The notes: generated from the sequence alone by a model not told the origin. DNA of 64,000 nucleotides from Stenotrophomonas rhizophila (GCF_003751305.1 NZ_RJKV01000001.1:372001-436000), one strand, 5' to 3'; counted from the first letter of the stretch, positions 8,572-17,133 are shown. A program made the numbers and translations.

Positions 8572-10517
8572 GTTCCGCATTGAAGCTGTTGCCGCACCGC
8601 GAGTTGCCGATGCTGGCCGTGGTGCTCTCGCTGCTGCTGTCCAGTGGCTGTGCGATGGTCACCATGAAGCAGGTGGCGCCGACCGACTACCTCGCCAACA
8701 AGCGCGGTGACGTGCTGACCTCGGGCAAGCTCAGTGCTGCCTCGCAGGAGACGCTGAGCGTGATCGGGATGGACGTGGCGCAGTGCGAGAAGGACGTGGC
8801 CGCGTGCCAGAAGACGCTGGGACATACCGACGTGCTGCCCGAAGAGCAGCGCCTGTCCGCGCAGTCCGAGCTGTGGGTGAAGACGGCGCTGGCGCTGACC
8901 CCCAAGCCCAAGGACCGCGAAAAGACACCGATGTCCGATGCGGCGCTGGACGCCTGGCTGGAAGCGGCACGCTATGCCTATGCGTACCTGTTCTTCAGCG
9001 GCCGCACCCCCTCCGACCGCGCCTTCGAGGATCGCCAGACCCAGGTGCGCGATTACTACAATTACGCCGCCGAACAGACCGCCTCGGTGGTGTTCAAGCG
9101 CAGCCGCGAGAGCGCGCTGGAAGGCGAGGATTACAATGCCGCCGTGGCGGGCGAGCGCTGGACGCTGACCGCCGATTTCGACGAGCTGCGGATGCAGACG
9201 ATCCCGACCCGGATGGTGTCCGCCTCGGCGCTGAGCTTCGCCGGCCTGCGCAGTACTTATCGCCGTGATGGCTTCGGTGCCGAGCTGGTGGTGATCATGG
9301 ACCCGCCCAAGCTGGTGGCCCCCGCCGATGGCGAAAAGGTGGAGATTCCGCAGTACAGCGAGATGTCGGCGATCAACGCCACCGCGCTGCTGCGCTTCAA
9401 GGGCGACACCCTGCAGCAGGTGCTTGATACGACCCAGGTACTGTTCGAGGTGTACTCGCCCGAATCCACCGAGCGCGTGGACCTGCACGGTGAGAAGGTG
9501 CCGCTGGCCGGCAACTTCACCGCTGCCTACGGTATCTGGCTGGCGCAGTCCGGCTTTGCCACCCAGTCGCTGCGCACGCTGTTCGGCCTGAGCGAGGGCA
9601 TCGGCGCGCCGCACATGTACCTGATGCAGCCGTGGGATCCCAATCGCCGCATCATCTTCATGCTGCACGGCCTGGGCAGCAGCCCGGAAGCGTGGGTGAA
9701 CGTGGCCAACGAGATCATGGGCGATCCCGAACTGCGCCGGCATTTCCAGGTCTGGCAGGTGTATTACCCCACCAACGCCCCGATCGCGCTCAACCGCTAC
9801 GAGATCAACCAGGCGTTCAACAACACGCTCAAACACTTTGACCCGACCGGCATCACGCCGGCTTCCAAGGACATGGTGTTCATCGGCCACAGCATGGGCG
9901 GTGTGCTCGCGCGCCTGCTGGTGACCTCCTCCGGTGATGTGCTGTGGAACGATCTGCTGGCCAACTACGACCTCAAGGGCGAGCGCCTGAAACGGGTGGA
10001 AACCAAGCTGGGGCCGCTGCTGCATTTCACCGCCGAACCGAACGTGGAGCGGGCGATCTTCATCGCCGCCCCGCACAAGGGCACGGACATCGCCGGCAAT
10101 CGGCTGGGACGCCTGATCGGGCGGCTGGTGCGGCTGCCGATCACCCTGTTGGGCAAGTTCGAGGATGTGTTCGTGACCCTGCAGGAATCCGAATCGGCCA
10201 ACAGCACCACCAAGCTGCAGATTCCCAACAGCATCGACAACCTCAAGGCCAGCGATCCGTTCGTGAAGGCCGCCGGTGCGCTGCCGATCACGCCGGGGCT
10301 GAAGTACCACTCGATCATCGCCCAGCGCAAACCGGAAGTGCCGTTGCTGCAGTCCGATGATGGCCTGGTGCCTTACTGGAGCGCGCACCTGGAGGGGGCG
10401 GTGTCGGAGAAGGTGATCCTCTCCGGGCACAGCGTGCAGGAAACCCCGCAGGCCGTGCTGGAGATCCGCCGCATCCTGCGTGAGGATCTTGAAGAGGTCG
10501 GCGACACGCATCCGTAA
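8568..10517 (+). CDS. Large alpha/beta-hydrolase lipoprotein
   Basis: Lipoprotein of 649 residues with signal-peptide Cys28 (LLLSSGCAM). About 330 residues of unassigned, mainly helical sequence come first, then an alpha/beta-hydrolase domain. The oxyanion strand is MLHGLGSSPEAW, the nucleophile elbow is GHSMGG (Ser442), and likely acid and base are in SDDGLVPYW and SGHSVQETP near the C terminus. The domain resembles lipase or acyltransferase folds (PGAP1-like GHSMGG enzymes); the substrate is unknown. Coupled by ATGA overlap to the DUF4105 gene, so a joint role in envelope lipid or protein processing is plausible. Confidence 0.87.
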   Translation: MSSALKLLPHRELPMLAVVLSLLLSSGCAMVTMKQVAPTDYLANKRGDVLTSGKLSAASQETLSVIGMDVAQCEKDVAACQKTLGHTDVLPEEQRLSAQSELWVKTALALTPKPKDREKTPMSDAALDAWLEAARYAYAYLFFSGRTPSDRAFEDRQTQVRDYYNYAAEQTASVVFKRSRESALEGEDYNAAVAGERWTLTADFDELRMQTIPTRMVSASALSFAGLRSTYRRDGFGAELVVIMDPPKLVAPADGEKVEIPQYSEMSAINATALLRFKGDTLQQVLDTTQVLFEVYSPESTERVDLHGEKVPLAGNFTAAYGIWLAQSGFATQSLRTLFGLSEGIGAPHMYLMQPWDPNRRIIFMLHGLGSSPEAWVNVANEIMGDPELRRHFQVWQVYYPTNAPIALNRYEINQAFNNTLKHFDPTGITPASKDMVFIGHSMGGVLARLLVTSSGDVLWNDLLANYDLKGERLKRVETKLGPLLHFTAEPNVERAIFIAAPHKGTDIAGNRLGRLIGRLVRLPITLLGKFEDVFVTLQESESANSTTKLQIPNSIDNLKASDPFVKAAGALPITPGLKYHSIIAQRKPEVPLLQSDDGLVPYWSAHLEGAVSEKVILSGHSVQETPQAVLEIRRILREDLEEVGDTHP

Positions 10518-10537
10518 GGGGCGTGTCCCGCTGAGCG

Positions 10538-11926
10538 TCAGATCCGCCGCGCGACGACCACGCTCGACAGCGCCAGCCCCAGCATGATCGCGAAGGTCAG
10601 CAGGTAGCCCAGCACCTCGCGGCCCTCCAGGAACAGCGCGAACAACGAGCCGGAGATCGCCAGCGTAGTCGCCACACCGAGGGCCTCGCTGAGCTGCAGG
10701 GCAGACGTGTTGGCGCCCTGGTGCTCAGGTGCGGACAGCGACAGCGTCAGCACCGACAGGCTGGGGTAGATCAAGCCCATGCCCAGGCCGGTCAGTATCC
10801 AGCCCACCATCGCCGACCACAGCGGTATGCCGGGCTGGATCGCCAGCGAGGTGGCCAGGATGCCCACGCACATCAACAGCGCGCCGGACTGCAGCAACTG
10901 CCGGCGCGACCAGCCACGCTGCTGATGGCCCTGCAGCCAGGAGCCGGAGAACCAGCCCAGCGCGCCCAGGCTCAGCGCCACACCGGCCAGAACCGGCGTC
11001 AAGCCGCGTTCGCGCTGCAGCAGCAGGGGCAGGAAGGCTTCGCAACCGAAGAACGCCGAAGCGGCGATGCCGCGCAGCGCGATCACGCTGGGCAGGCCGC
11101 GGCGCAGCATCAACGTGCCGGTCGGCAACAGCTTCCAACTGCACAGCGCCAGCACCGCCAACGCAGGGCCCAGCAGCGAGATCGCAAACCAGCCCTGTTG
11201 TTGCCCGCCGATGTACAGCGCCAGCGCACCCAGGGAGGCACCCACGGCCCAGGGCACCACGTTGCGGTCGGTGCTGCCTGCGGCTACGACGCCGACCTGG
11301 CGCAGGGCGGGGCGCAGCAGCAACGCCGCCGGGATCGCCAGCAGCGGCACGATCAGGAACACCCAGCGCCAGCCCAGGTGCTGCACGATCAGGCCGCTGA
11401 TGCTGGGGCCGATCAACGAGGGCACCACCCAGCCGGCGGAGAACGCGGCGAACACGCGCGGCCGCATCGGCTCGGGGAACGAGCGCCCGACCAGCACGTA
11501 CAGCGCAACCGAAATCGCACCGGCGCCCAGGCCCTGCATCAAGCGGCCCAGCACCAGTACCGGCATGTGCTGGGCGAGCCCGGCCACCAGCAGGCCGGCG
11601 ACGAAGCAGGCCAGACCCAGCCACAGCGGCCGCGCCGGGCCGCTCTGATCACTCCAGCGGCCGGACAGCGTCATCCCGATCACGCTGGTGGCCAGGGTGC
11701 CGCCGAACGCCAGCGCGTACAGCCGCAGCCCGTCCAGATCATGGGCGACGGTCGGCATCGCCGCGGCCACGGCCAGTGCCTCGAAGGCGTGCAGCGAGAC
11801 CAGCGCGACCATCCCGATCGTGGTGGCACGGTAGGCCGGTGACAGGATCGAGGGGATCGGAGTGCCCGCCACCGGAGCGGTGGTGGGCGAAGACGAGGCG
11901 TCAGCGGACATGCGGATTCCAGACAT
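10538..11926 (-). CDS. MFS exporter, probably SoxR-regulated
   Basis: Major facilitator superfamily transporter of up to 462 residues with about 12-14 predicted helices. The motif-A region reads GRWSDQSGPARPLWLG, with the Asp of the cytoplasmic loop present, and RLMQGLGAGAISVALY resembles drug/H+ antiporter motifs. Exporter function is inferred. Two starts are possible: 11926 (MSGIRM) or 11911 (MSADAS); neither has a clear Shine-Dalgarno. It is divergent from soxR, and a SoxR box lies inside a 19-bp promoter spacer upstream, so induction by redox-cycling compounds is expected. Pseudomonas SoxR likewise controls an MFS pump. Confidence 0.9.
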   Translation of the reverse strand: MSGIRMSADASSSPTTAPVAGTPIPSILSPAYRATTIGMVALVSLHAFEALAVAAAMPTVAHDLDGLRLYALAFGGTLATSVIGMTLSGRWSDQSGPARPLWLGLACFVAGLLVAGLAQHMPVLVLGRLMQGLGAGAISVALYVLVGRSFPEPMRPRVFAAFSAGWVVPSLIGPSISGLIVQHLGWRWVFLIVPLLAIPAALLLRPALRQVGVVAAGSTDRNVVPWAVGASLGALALYIGGQQQGWFAISLLGPALAVLALCSWKLLPTGTLMLRRGLPSVIALRGIAASAFFGCEAFLPLLLQRERGLTPVLAGVALSLGALGWFSGSWLQGHQQRGWSRRQLLQSGALLMCVGILATSLAIQPGIPLWSAMVGWILTGLGMGLIYPSLSVLTLSLSAPEHQGANTSALQLSEALGVATTLAISGSLFALFLEGREVLGYLLTFAIMLGLALSSVVVARRI

Positions 11927-11965
11927 CGGGAGGAGGGCCGGGCTTGCACTGCACCCCCGGCGGCG

Positions 11966-12000
11966 CGCAGGATGCCACCTGAACCAAGGTTGAGGTCAAG
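11966..12000 (-). promoter_or_regulatory. SoxR box and 19-bp-spacer promoter of the MFS gene
   Basis: CCTGAACCAAGGTTGAGG (11978-11995) is an 18-bp inverted repeat with one mismatched position, closely matching known SoxR operators (CCTCAA..TTGAGG). On the minus strand TTGACC precedes a 19-bp spacer and CATCCT. Overlong spacers with the operator between -35 and -10 are the hallmark of MerR-type activation. The orientation points to the MFS gene as the target. Confidence 0.75.
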
Positions 12001-12002
12001 CA

Positions 12003-12437
12003 GTGATCGCGCAGGAACTGAGTGTAGGCGACGTCGCCAAGCGGAGTGGTGTGGCCGTATCGGCATTGCATTTCTATGAGCGCAAGGGGCTGATCCGCAG
12101 CCTGCGTACCGCCGGCAACCAGCGCCGTTTCGCGCGCGACGTGCTGCGCCGGCTGGCGGTGATCCGCGTCGCCCAGCGCGTCGGGATGCCGCTGGAAGCA
12201 GTCGCGACCGCGTTTGCTGCGTTGCCTGAGAACAAGACGCCGACCAAGGCCGAGTGGGCGAAGATGTCGGCGCTGTGGCGCAGCGAGCTGGACCAGCGCA
12301 TCGAGCAGTTGCTGCTGCTGCGCGACCAGCTCACCGACTGCATCGGCTGCGGCTGCCTGTCATTGAAGCGCTGCCGCCTGACCAACCCCGGTGATGCGCT
12401 CGGCGATCAGGGCGACGGCCCGCGCCGCTGGGAATAG
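12003..12437 (+). CDS. soxR: Redox-sensitive MerR-family regulator SoxR
   Basis: Dimeric transcription factor of 144 residues. The MerR winged helix (LSVGDVAKRSGVAVSALHFY) is at residues 6-25, followed by the dimerisation helix (about 82-112). The [2Fe-2S] ligands form the SoxR signature CIGCGC-x5-C (Cys113, Cys116, Cys118, Cys124). Oxidation of the cluster by superoxide or redox-active compounds activates target promoters. Start is GTG at 12003. It is divergent from an MFS exporter with a SoxR box between them. No soxS is nearby, consistent with SoxR acting directly on targets outside enterics. Confidence 0.95.
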   Translation: MIAQELSVGDVAKRSGVAVSALHFYERKGLIRSLRTAGNQRRFARDVLRRLAVIRVAQRVGMPLEAVATAFAALPENKTPTKAEWAKMSALWRSELDQRIEQLLLLRDQLTDCIGCGCLSLKRCRLTNPGDALGDQGDGPRRWE

Positions 12438-12460
12438 GGCCGGCCGCTGGCCGGGGCCGG
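12438..12460. terminator. Hairpin between convergent soxR and SDR genes
   Basis: CCGGCC-GCT-GGCCGG forms a perfect stem in the 25 bp gap between two convergent stops. Its core equals the SMAG palindrome but lacks the GTAG head and a T-run, so it may be a degenerate SMAG acting as a terminator. Confidence 0.4.
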
Positions 12461-12462
12461 CC

Positions 12463-13065
12463 TCACCAGACGGTGAAGACCTGCCCGCTCTGTATTCCTT
12501 CCACGCTGCGCTGGTAGGCCAGCGATGCGCGCTGCGCGGTCACCGGTTCAAAGCCCGGGAAGTACGCACCGTAGTCGTCCATCGATTCGGCCAGCACGTT
12601 CGGGCTCACAGCATTGATGCGCAGCCCACGCGGCAGCAGCTCGCAGGCCGCAGCGCGCACGAAACCTTCCAGCGCGGCGTTGGCGGCCGTGGCGTTGGCA
12701 CCATCGCGGATCGGCTGGGCACTGATGATGCCGCTGGTCAGCGTGATCGAGCCGCCGGCATTCAGGTGATGCTGGGCGGCCAGGCTCAACCGCACCTGGC
12801 CGAGCAGCTTGTCCTGCAGGCCGAGGTTGAAGTCTGCCGGCCGCATCTGGGCCAGTGGACCGAAGTGCACCCGGCCAGTGGTGGCGATCACAGCGTCGAC
12901 CCTGCCGACCTTGGCGAACAGCTCGTCCACGCTGGCATCGTCGGTCAGATCGACCTGCACATCGCCACCGTGGCGGCCGGCGCGGATCAGTTCGTGGTGT
13001 ACGCCGAGCGTGCTGGCGACCGCCTGGCCCAGGGTGCCGCTGGCGCCGACAAGAAGGATCTTCAT
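12463..13065 (-). CDS. Short-chain dehydrogenase-like protein lacking the YxxxK pair
   Basis: Rossmann-fold protein of 200 residues. The nucleotide-binding motif is at the start (LLVGASGTLG, residues 4-13), with an NADP-type Arg after beta-2 (RAGRHGG). The SDR serine lies in ITLTSGI, but the following helix reads ANATAANAALEGF where YxxxK is expected, so the classical catalytic pair is missing. The protein is also shorter than the usual 250 residues. It may be a non-catalytic or atypical SDR. An ATG at 13071 (MHM) is an alternative start with GGGAGA upstream. Monocistronic and convergent with soxR. Confidence 0.85.
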   Translation of the reverse strand: MKILLVGASGTLGQAVASTLGVHHELIRAGRHGGDVQVDLTDDASVDELFAKVGRVDAVIATTGRVHFGPLAQMRPADFNLGLQDKLLGQVRLSLAAQHHLNAGGSITLTSGIISAQPIRDGANATAANAALEGFVRAAACELLPRGLRINAVSPNVLAESMDDYGAYFPGFEPVTAQRASLAYQRSVEGIQSGQVFTVW

Positions 13066-13090
13066 GTGCATGTCTCCCGTAAACGTAGGG

Positions 13091-13205
13091 GTAGCGCCAC
13101 GCCCTGCGTGGCTGCTTCTTGTTCCCGCATCGCGGGCCAGCCACCCATGGGGTGGCTCTACCCGGTCAGGGGGCGGCCAAGGTAACGCCACGCCATGTGT
13201 GGCTG
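13091..13205. repeat. Three GTAG-headed REP-like hairpins
   Basis: Three palindromic units lie between the SDR-like gene and proC: a direct unit at 13091-13114 (GTAGCGCCACG..CGTGGCTG), an inverted unit at 13138-13161 (CAGCCACC..GGTGGCTCTAC) and a third direct unit at 13182-13205 (GTAACGCCACG..GTGGCTG). They share the GTAG head of SMAG elements but have a different stem, so they form another REP subfamily. Confidence 0.7.
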
Positions 13206-13215
13206 CGTTTGGCCG

Positions 13216-14037
13216 TCAATCATTTGCCGCCGACAATGTCTGCCCACGCGTGGTCGCCGCGTCGATCGCGCGTGCCACGATGGCCTCGAAACCCTCGGCC
13301 TGGAAGCTCTCGATTGCCGCCTGGGTGGTGCCGTTCGGCGAGGTCACGCGGCGACGCAGTTCGGCAGGGGCTTCACCGGATTCATCGAGCATGCGCGAGG
13401 CACCGAGCAGCGTCTGTACCACCAGCGTGCGGGCGGCCTCGGCAGGCAGGCCCTGTGCAATGCCGGCTGCTTCCATCGCTTCGGCCAACAGGAACACATA
13501 GGCCGGGCCACTGCCGGAGACCGCGGTGACGGCATCCATGCGCGCTTCGTCATCGATCCACACGGTGCGCCCGGCGCTGGCCAGCACGCTATCCGCCTGC
13601 GCGCGCTGCGCGGCGCTGACCCCGGCGGTGGCGAACAGCCCGGTCACACCGGCACCGAGCAGGGCGGGCGTATTGGGCATCGCACGGACCACGGCCTGGC
13701 CACCGCCCAGCCAGCGGTCCAGCTGGCCGCTGGTGATGCCGGCCGCGATGGAGACCACCAGCGGCTGTTTGCCTTGGGCGATATCGGTCAGCGAGGCGCA
13801 GACATCGCGCAGCACCTGCGGCTTCACCGCCAGCACCCAGACCGTGCCCTGCGCGGCGGCTTCGGTTGCGCTGGCGTAGGTCTTGATGCCGAACTCGGCG
13901 GTCAGCTGCTCGCGCAGGTCGGTCACCGGCTCGGCGACATGGAGGCTGGCCGGGGCTACGCCCTGCCGGACCAGGCCGGCGATCAGGCTGCGGGCCATGT
14001 TGCCGCCGCCGATGAAGGTGATGGGGGACGTACTCAT
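13216..14037 (-). CDS. proC: Pyrroline-5-carboxylate reductase
   Basis: Last enzyme of proline synthesis, reducing pyrroline-5-carboxylate with NAD(P)H; 273 residues, normal length. The N-terminal Rossmann motif reads FIGGGNMARSLI, and the C-terminal dimerisation domain has the family block TAVSGSGPAYVFLLAEAM followed by ALAGAS-like helices. The ATG at 14037 is preceded by AGGAGAG at good spacing, which rejects an upstream start at 14064. It lies 27 bp after yggS on the same strand, the widely conserved yggS-proC pair. Confidence 0.96.
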   Translation of the reverse strand: MSTSPITFIGGGNMARSLIAGLVRQGVAPASLHVAEPVTDLREQLTAEFGIKTYASATEAAAQGTVWVLAVKPQVLRDVCASLTDIAQGKQPLVVSIAAGITSGQLDRWLGGGQAVVRAMPNTPALLGAGVTGLFATAGVSAAQRAQADSVLASAGRTVWIDDEARMDAVTAVSGSGPAYVFLLAEAMEAAGIAQGLPAEAARTLVVQTLLGASRMLDESGEAPAELRRRVTSPNGTTQAAIESFQAEGFEAIVARAIDAATTRGQTLSAAND

Positions 14038-14064
14038 GAACTCTCCTAGGAGCGGGCGGGGCAC

Positions 14065-14745
14065 TCAGGCCGGTCGCGGGCGTGCGCCGAACAGCGCGGT
14101 GCCGATGCGGACCATGCTGGCGCCATGGGCGATGGCGTCAGGGTAATCGCTGCTCATGCCCATCGACAGCGTATCCACGTGCGGATGCGCTGCGGCCAGT
14201 GTGGCGAACAGCGCGGCCATGCGGGTGAAGGCGGCTTGGCGACGCTCGGCGTCCGGCCAGGGCGCCGGGATCGCCATCAGCCCGCGCAGGCGCAGCTGCG
14301 GCGCCGAAGCGATGGCGGCCGCGAGCGCGTCGATGTTCTCCGGCGCACAGCCGTGTTTGCTGTCCTCGTCATCGATGTTGACCTGGATCAGCACGTTCAG
14401 CGGCGGCTGGCCGGGCGGGCGGTGCGCAGCCAGCGCGGTGATCAGCTTGGGCCGGTCCACGCTCTGCACCCAGTCGAAGTGGCGGGCGGCCAGCTCGGCC
14501 TTGTTGGACTGCAGATGGCCGATCAGGTGCCATTCCAGGCCCAGCGCCGCCAGCGCCTGGATCTTGGCGACCGCCTCCTGTACGTAGTTCTCGCCGAAGG
14601 CCCGCTGGCCCTGCGCGGCCAGCGCCTGCACGGCCTCGGCCGGCTGGGTCTTGGAGACCGCCAGCAGGACCGGATCTGGCCGTCCGGCGGCCACCGCCGC
14701 GTTGTGCAGGTTCGTCAGGATGGCAGGCAGGGGCTGGGTGGTCAC
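14065..14745 (-). CDS. yggS: PLP homeostasis protein YggS/PLPBP
   Basis: PLP-binding TIM-barrel protein of 226 residues, from the fold-type III alanine racemase N-terminal family. The PLP lysine is Lys32 in LLAVSKTQP. Conserved blocks include FGENYVQEA, EWHLIGHLQSNK and the phosphate-binding SMGMSSDYPDAI. It has no racemase domain and buffers cytosolic pyridoxal phosphate. It sits directly upstream of proC on the same strand, and pilT diverges from it across about 110 bp. Confidence 0.95.
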   Translation of the reverse strand: MTTQPLPAILTNLHNAAVAAGRPDPVLLAVSKTQPAEAVQALAAQGQRAFGENYVQEAVAKIQALAALGLEWHLIGHLQSNKAELAARHFDWVQSVDRPKLITALAAHRPPGQPPLNVLIQVNIDDEDSKHGCAPENIDALAAAIASAPQLRLRGLMAIPAPWPDAERRQAAFTRMAALFATLAAAHPHVDTLSMGMSSDYPDAIAHGASMVRIGTALFGARPRPA

Positions 14746-14853
14746 GGCGGGTCCGGTGGATCAGGGGCTGGAGCGTATTGTGCACATCTCGCTCTATACT
14801 GCCGCCCGGGGAAAGAACCTTCCAGTCGCAGCAGTCATGGGGAGTAGCAGCGC

Positions 14854-15891
14854 ATGGATATCGCCGAGCTGTTGGCGTTTTCTGTAAAGAACAAAGCGTC
14901 GGATCTTCATCTGTCGGCCGGCCTGCCGCCGATGATCCGCGTCGACGGCGATGTCCGTCGCATCAATATTCCGGCCCTGGACCACAAGCAGGTCCACGCG
15001 CTGGTGTACGACATCATGTCGGACAAGCAGCGCCGCGATTATGAAGAATTCCTCGAGGTCGATTTCTCGTTCGAGATTCCCTCGCTGGCGCGCTTCCGAG
15101 TCAACGCCTTCAACCAGAACCGTGGCGCGGGTGCGGTGTTCCGTACCATTCCGTCCGAGGTGCTCACGCTGGAAGACCTGGCCTGCCCGCCGATCTTCCG
15201 TGAGCTGATCGATCAGCCGCAGGGCCTGATCCTGGTCACCGGCCCGACCGGTTCGGGCAAGTCGACCACGCTGGCGGCGATGATCGATCACATCAACAAG
15301 AACGAATACGGCCACATCCTCACCGTCGAGGATCCGATTGAATTCGTGCACACCTCGCAGAAGTGCCTGATCAACCAGCGCGAAGTGCATCGCGACACGC
15401 ACGGCTTCAACGAAGCGCTGCGCTCGGCCCTGCGTGAGGATCCGGACATCATCCTGGTCGGCGAACTGCGCGATCTGGAAACGATCCGTCTGGCGCTGAC
15501 TGCTGCGGAAACCGGCCACCTGGTGTTCGGCACGCTGCACACCAGCTCGGCCGCCAAGACCATCGACCGCATCATCGACGTGTTCCCCGCCGGCGAAAAG
15601 CCGATGGTGCGCTCGATGCTGTCCGAGTCGCTGCGCGCGGTGATCTCGCAGGCGCTGCTGAAGAAGGTGGGGGGGGGGCGTACGGCCGCCTGGGAAATCA
15701 TGGTCGGCACCCCGGCCATCCGTAACCTGATCCGCGAGGACAAGGTTGCGCAGATGTACTCGGCGATCCAAACCGGCCAGCAGCTGGGCATGATGACGCT
15801 GGACCAGCACCTGCAGGATCTGGTCAAGCGCAGCCTGATCACCCGCAACCAGGCGCGCGAGTACGCCAAGGACAAGCGGATTTTCGAATAG
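14854..15891 (+). CDS. pilT: Type IV pilus retraction ATPase PilT
   Basis: Hexameric cytoplasmic ATPase of 345 residues that depolymerises type IV pili and so powers twitching motility and DNA uptake. Walker A GPTGSGKST is at 130-138, with the Asp box (ILTVEDPIEF), Walker B (DIILVGELRD), a His box and the C-terminal AIRNLIRE motif essential for retraction. A run of ten G bases (15669-15678) encodes part of the conserved VGGGR segment and could be a slippage site. pilU follows after a SMAG palindrome. Confidence 0.97.
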   Translation: MDIAELLAFSVKNKASDLHLSAGLPPMIRVDGDVRRINIPALDHKQVHALVYDIMSDKQRRDYEEFLEVDFSFEIPSLARFRVNAFNQNRGAGAVFRTIPSEVLTLEDLACPPIFRELIDQPQGLILVTGPTGSGKSTTLAAMIDHINKNEYGHILTVEDPIEFVHTSQKCLINQREVHRDTHGFNEALRSALREDPDIILVGELRDLETIRLALTAAETGHLVFGTLHTSSAAKTIDRIIDVFPAGEKPMVRSMLSESLRAVISQALLKKVGGGRTAAWEIMVGTPAIRNLIREDKVAQMYSAIQTGQQLGMMTLDQHLQDLVKRSLITRNQAREYAKDKRIFE

Positions 15892-15893
15892 TG

Positions 15894-15915
15894 GTAGTGC
15901 CGGCCGCTGGCCGGC
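15894..15915 (+). repeat. SMAG (REP) element between pilT and pilU
   Basis: A single 22-bp unit, GTAGTGCC..GGCCGGC, begins 3 nt after the pilT stop. It is identical in sequence to the units clustered around the RAYT gene at 26 kb. In RNA it would form a strong hairpin between the two ATPase genes and might influence pilT-pilU mRNA stability or readthrough. Confidence 0.9.
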
Positions 15916-15942
15916 TCCTGAAAACCTTCGGAGTACACCGCG

Positions 15943-17079
15943 ATGAGCACCACCACCATCGACTTCACCTCGTTCCTCAAGCTGATGGCGCACCAGAAGG
16001 CGTCGGACCTGTTCATCACCGCGGGCATGCCGCCGGCGATCAAGGTCAACGGCAAGATTTCGCCCATCACCCAGACACCGCTGACGCCGCAGCAGAGCCG
16101 CGACCTGGTGTTGAACGTGATGACGCCGGCGCAGCGCGAAGAGTTTGAAAAGACCCACGAATGCAACTTCGCCATCGGCCTGTCCGGTGTCGGCCGCTTC
16201 CGCGTGAGCTGCTTCTACCAGCGTAACCAGGTCGGCATGGTGCTGCGCCGGATCGAGACGCGCATTCCCACCGTGGAAGAGCTCAGCCTGCCGCCGATCA
16301 TCAAGACGTTGGCGATGACCAAGCGCGGCATCATCCTGTTCGTGGGCGCAACCGGTACCGGCAAGTCCACCTCGCTGGCGGCGATGATCGGCTATCGCAA
16401 CCACAACTCGACCGGGCACATCATCACCATCGAAGATCCGATCGAATTCGTGCACAAGCACGAGGGCTGCATCATCACCCAGCGCGAAGTAGGCATCGAT
16501 ACTGACAGCTGGGAAGCGGCACTGAAGAACACCCTGCGCCAGGCACCGGACGTAATCATGATCGGCGAGGTGCGTACCCGCGAGGGCATGGACCACGCCA
16601 TCGCCTTCGCCGAAACCGGCCACCTGGTGCTGTGCACACTGCACGCCAACAACGCCAACCAGGCGATGGACCGCATCATCAACTTCTTCCCGGAAGACCG
16701 TCGCAACCAGCTGCTGATGGATCTCTCGTTGAACCTCAAGGGCGTGGTCGCCCAGCAGCTGATTCCCTCGCCGGATGGCAAGTCGCGCAAGGTTGCGATG
16801 GAGATCATGCTCGGCACGCCGCTGGTGCAGGATTACATCCGCGATGGCGAGATCCACAAGCTCAAGGAAGTGATGAAGGACTCGGTCCAGCTGGGCATGA
16901 AGACCTTCGATCAAAGTCTGTTCGAGCTCTACCAGGCCGGCGAGATCAGCTACGAAGATGCGCTGCGTTATGCCGATTCGCAGAACGAAGTGCGCCTGCG
17001 CATCAAGCTCTCGCAGGGCGGCGATGCACGCACGCTGTCGCAGGGGCTGGACGGGGTGGAGATTTCGGAAGTCCGCTGA
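15943..17079 (+). CDS. pilU: PilT-paralogous type IV pilus ATPase PilU
   Basis: Accessory retraction ATPase of 378 residues that works with PilT. Walker A is GATGTGKST, Walker B VIMIGEVRT, with the Asp box IITIEDPIEFVHKHEG. The C terminus is longer than in PilT and ends in a variable tail (SQGLDGVEISEVR), as expected for PilU. The pilT-pilU order is conserved in gammaproteobacteria. A terminator-like hairpin follows 27 bp after its stop. Confidence 0.96.
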   Translation: MSTTTIDFTSFLKLMAHQKASDLFITAGMPPAIKVNGKISPITQTPLTPQQSRDLVLNVMTPAQREEFEKTHECNFAIGLSGVGRFRVSCFYQRNQVGMVLRRIETRIPTVEELSLPPIIKTLAMTKRGIILFVGATGTGKSTSLAAMIGYRNHNSTGHIITIEDPIEFVHKHEGCIITQREVGIDTDSWEAALKNTLRQAPDVIMIGEVRTREGMDHAIAFAETGHLVLCTLHANNANQAMDRIINFFPEDRRNQLLMDLSLNLKGVVAQQLIPSPDGKSRKVAMEIMLGTPLVQDYIRDGEIHKLKEVMKDSVQLGMKTFDQSLFELYQAGEISYEDALRYADSQNEVRLRIKLSQGGDARTLSQGLDGVEISEVR

Positions 17080-17105
17080 GCAACGGAGTTCCGCAGAGCG
17101 TCCGC

Positions 17106-17133
17106 GGGCCGCAAAAACCTTGCGGCCCGGTTC
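17106..17133 (+). terminator. Terminator-like hairpin after pilU
   Basis: GGGCCGCAA, a 5-nt loop and TTGCGGCCC form a perfect 9-bp stem, followed by a short T-rich stretch (GGTTCATTT). It probably ends the pilT-pilU transcript, though the U-tract is weak. Confidence 0.6.

Noticed and set aside
14794..16914. A 706-codon minus-strand frame opposite pilT and pilU.
   Set aside because: Antisense shadow of two well-recognised ATPase genes, with biased composition and no motif.
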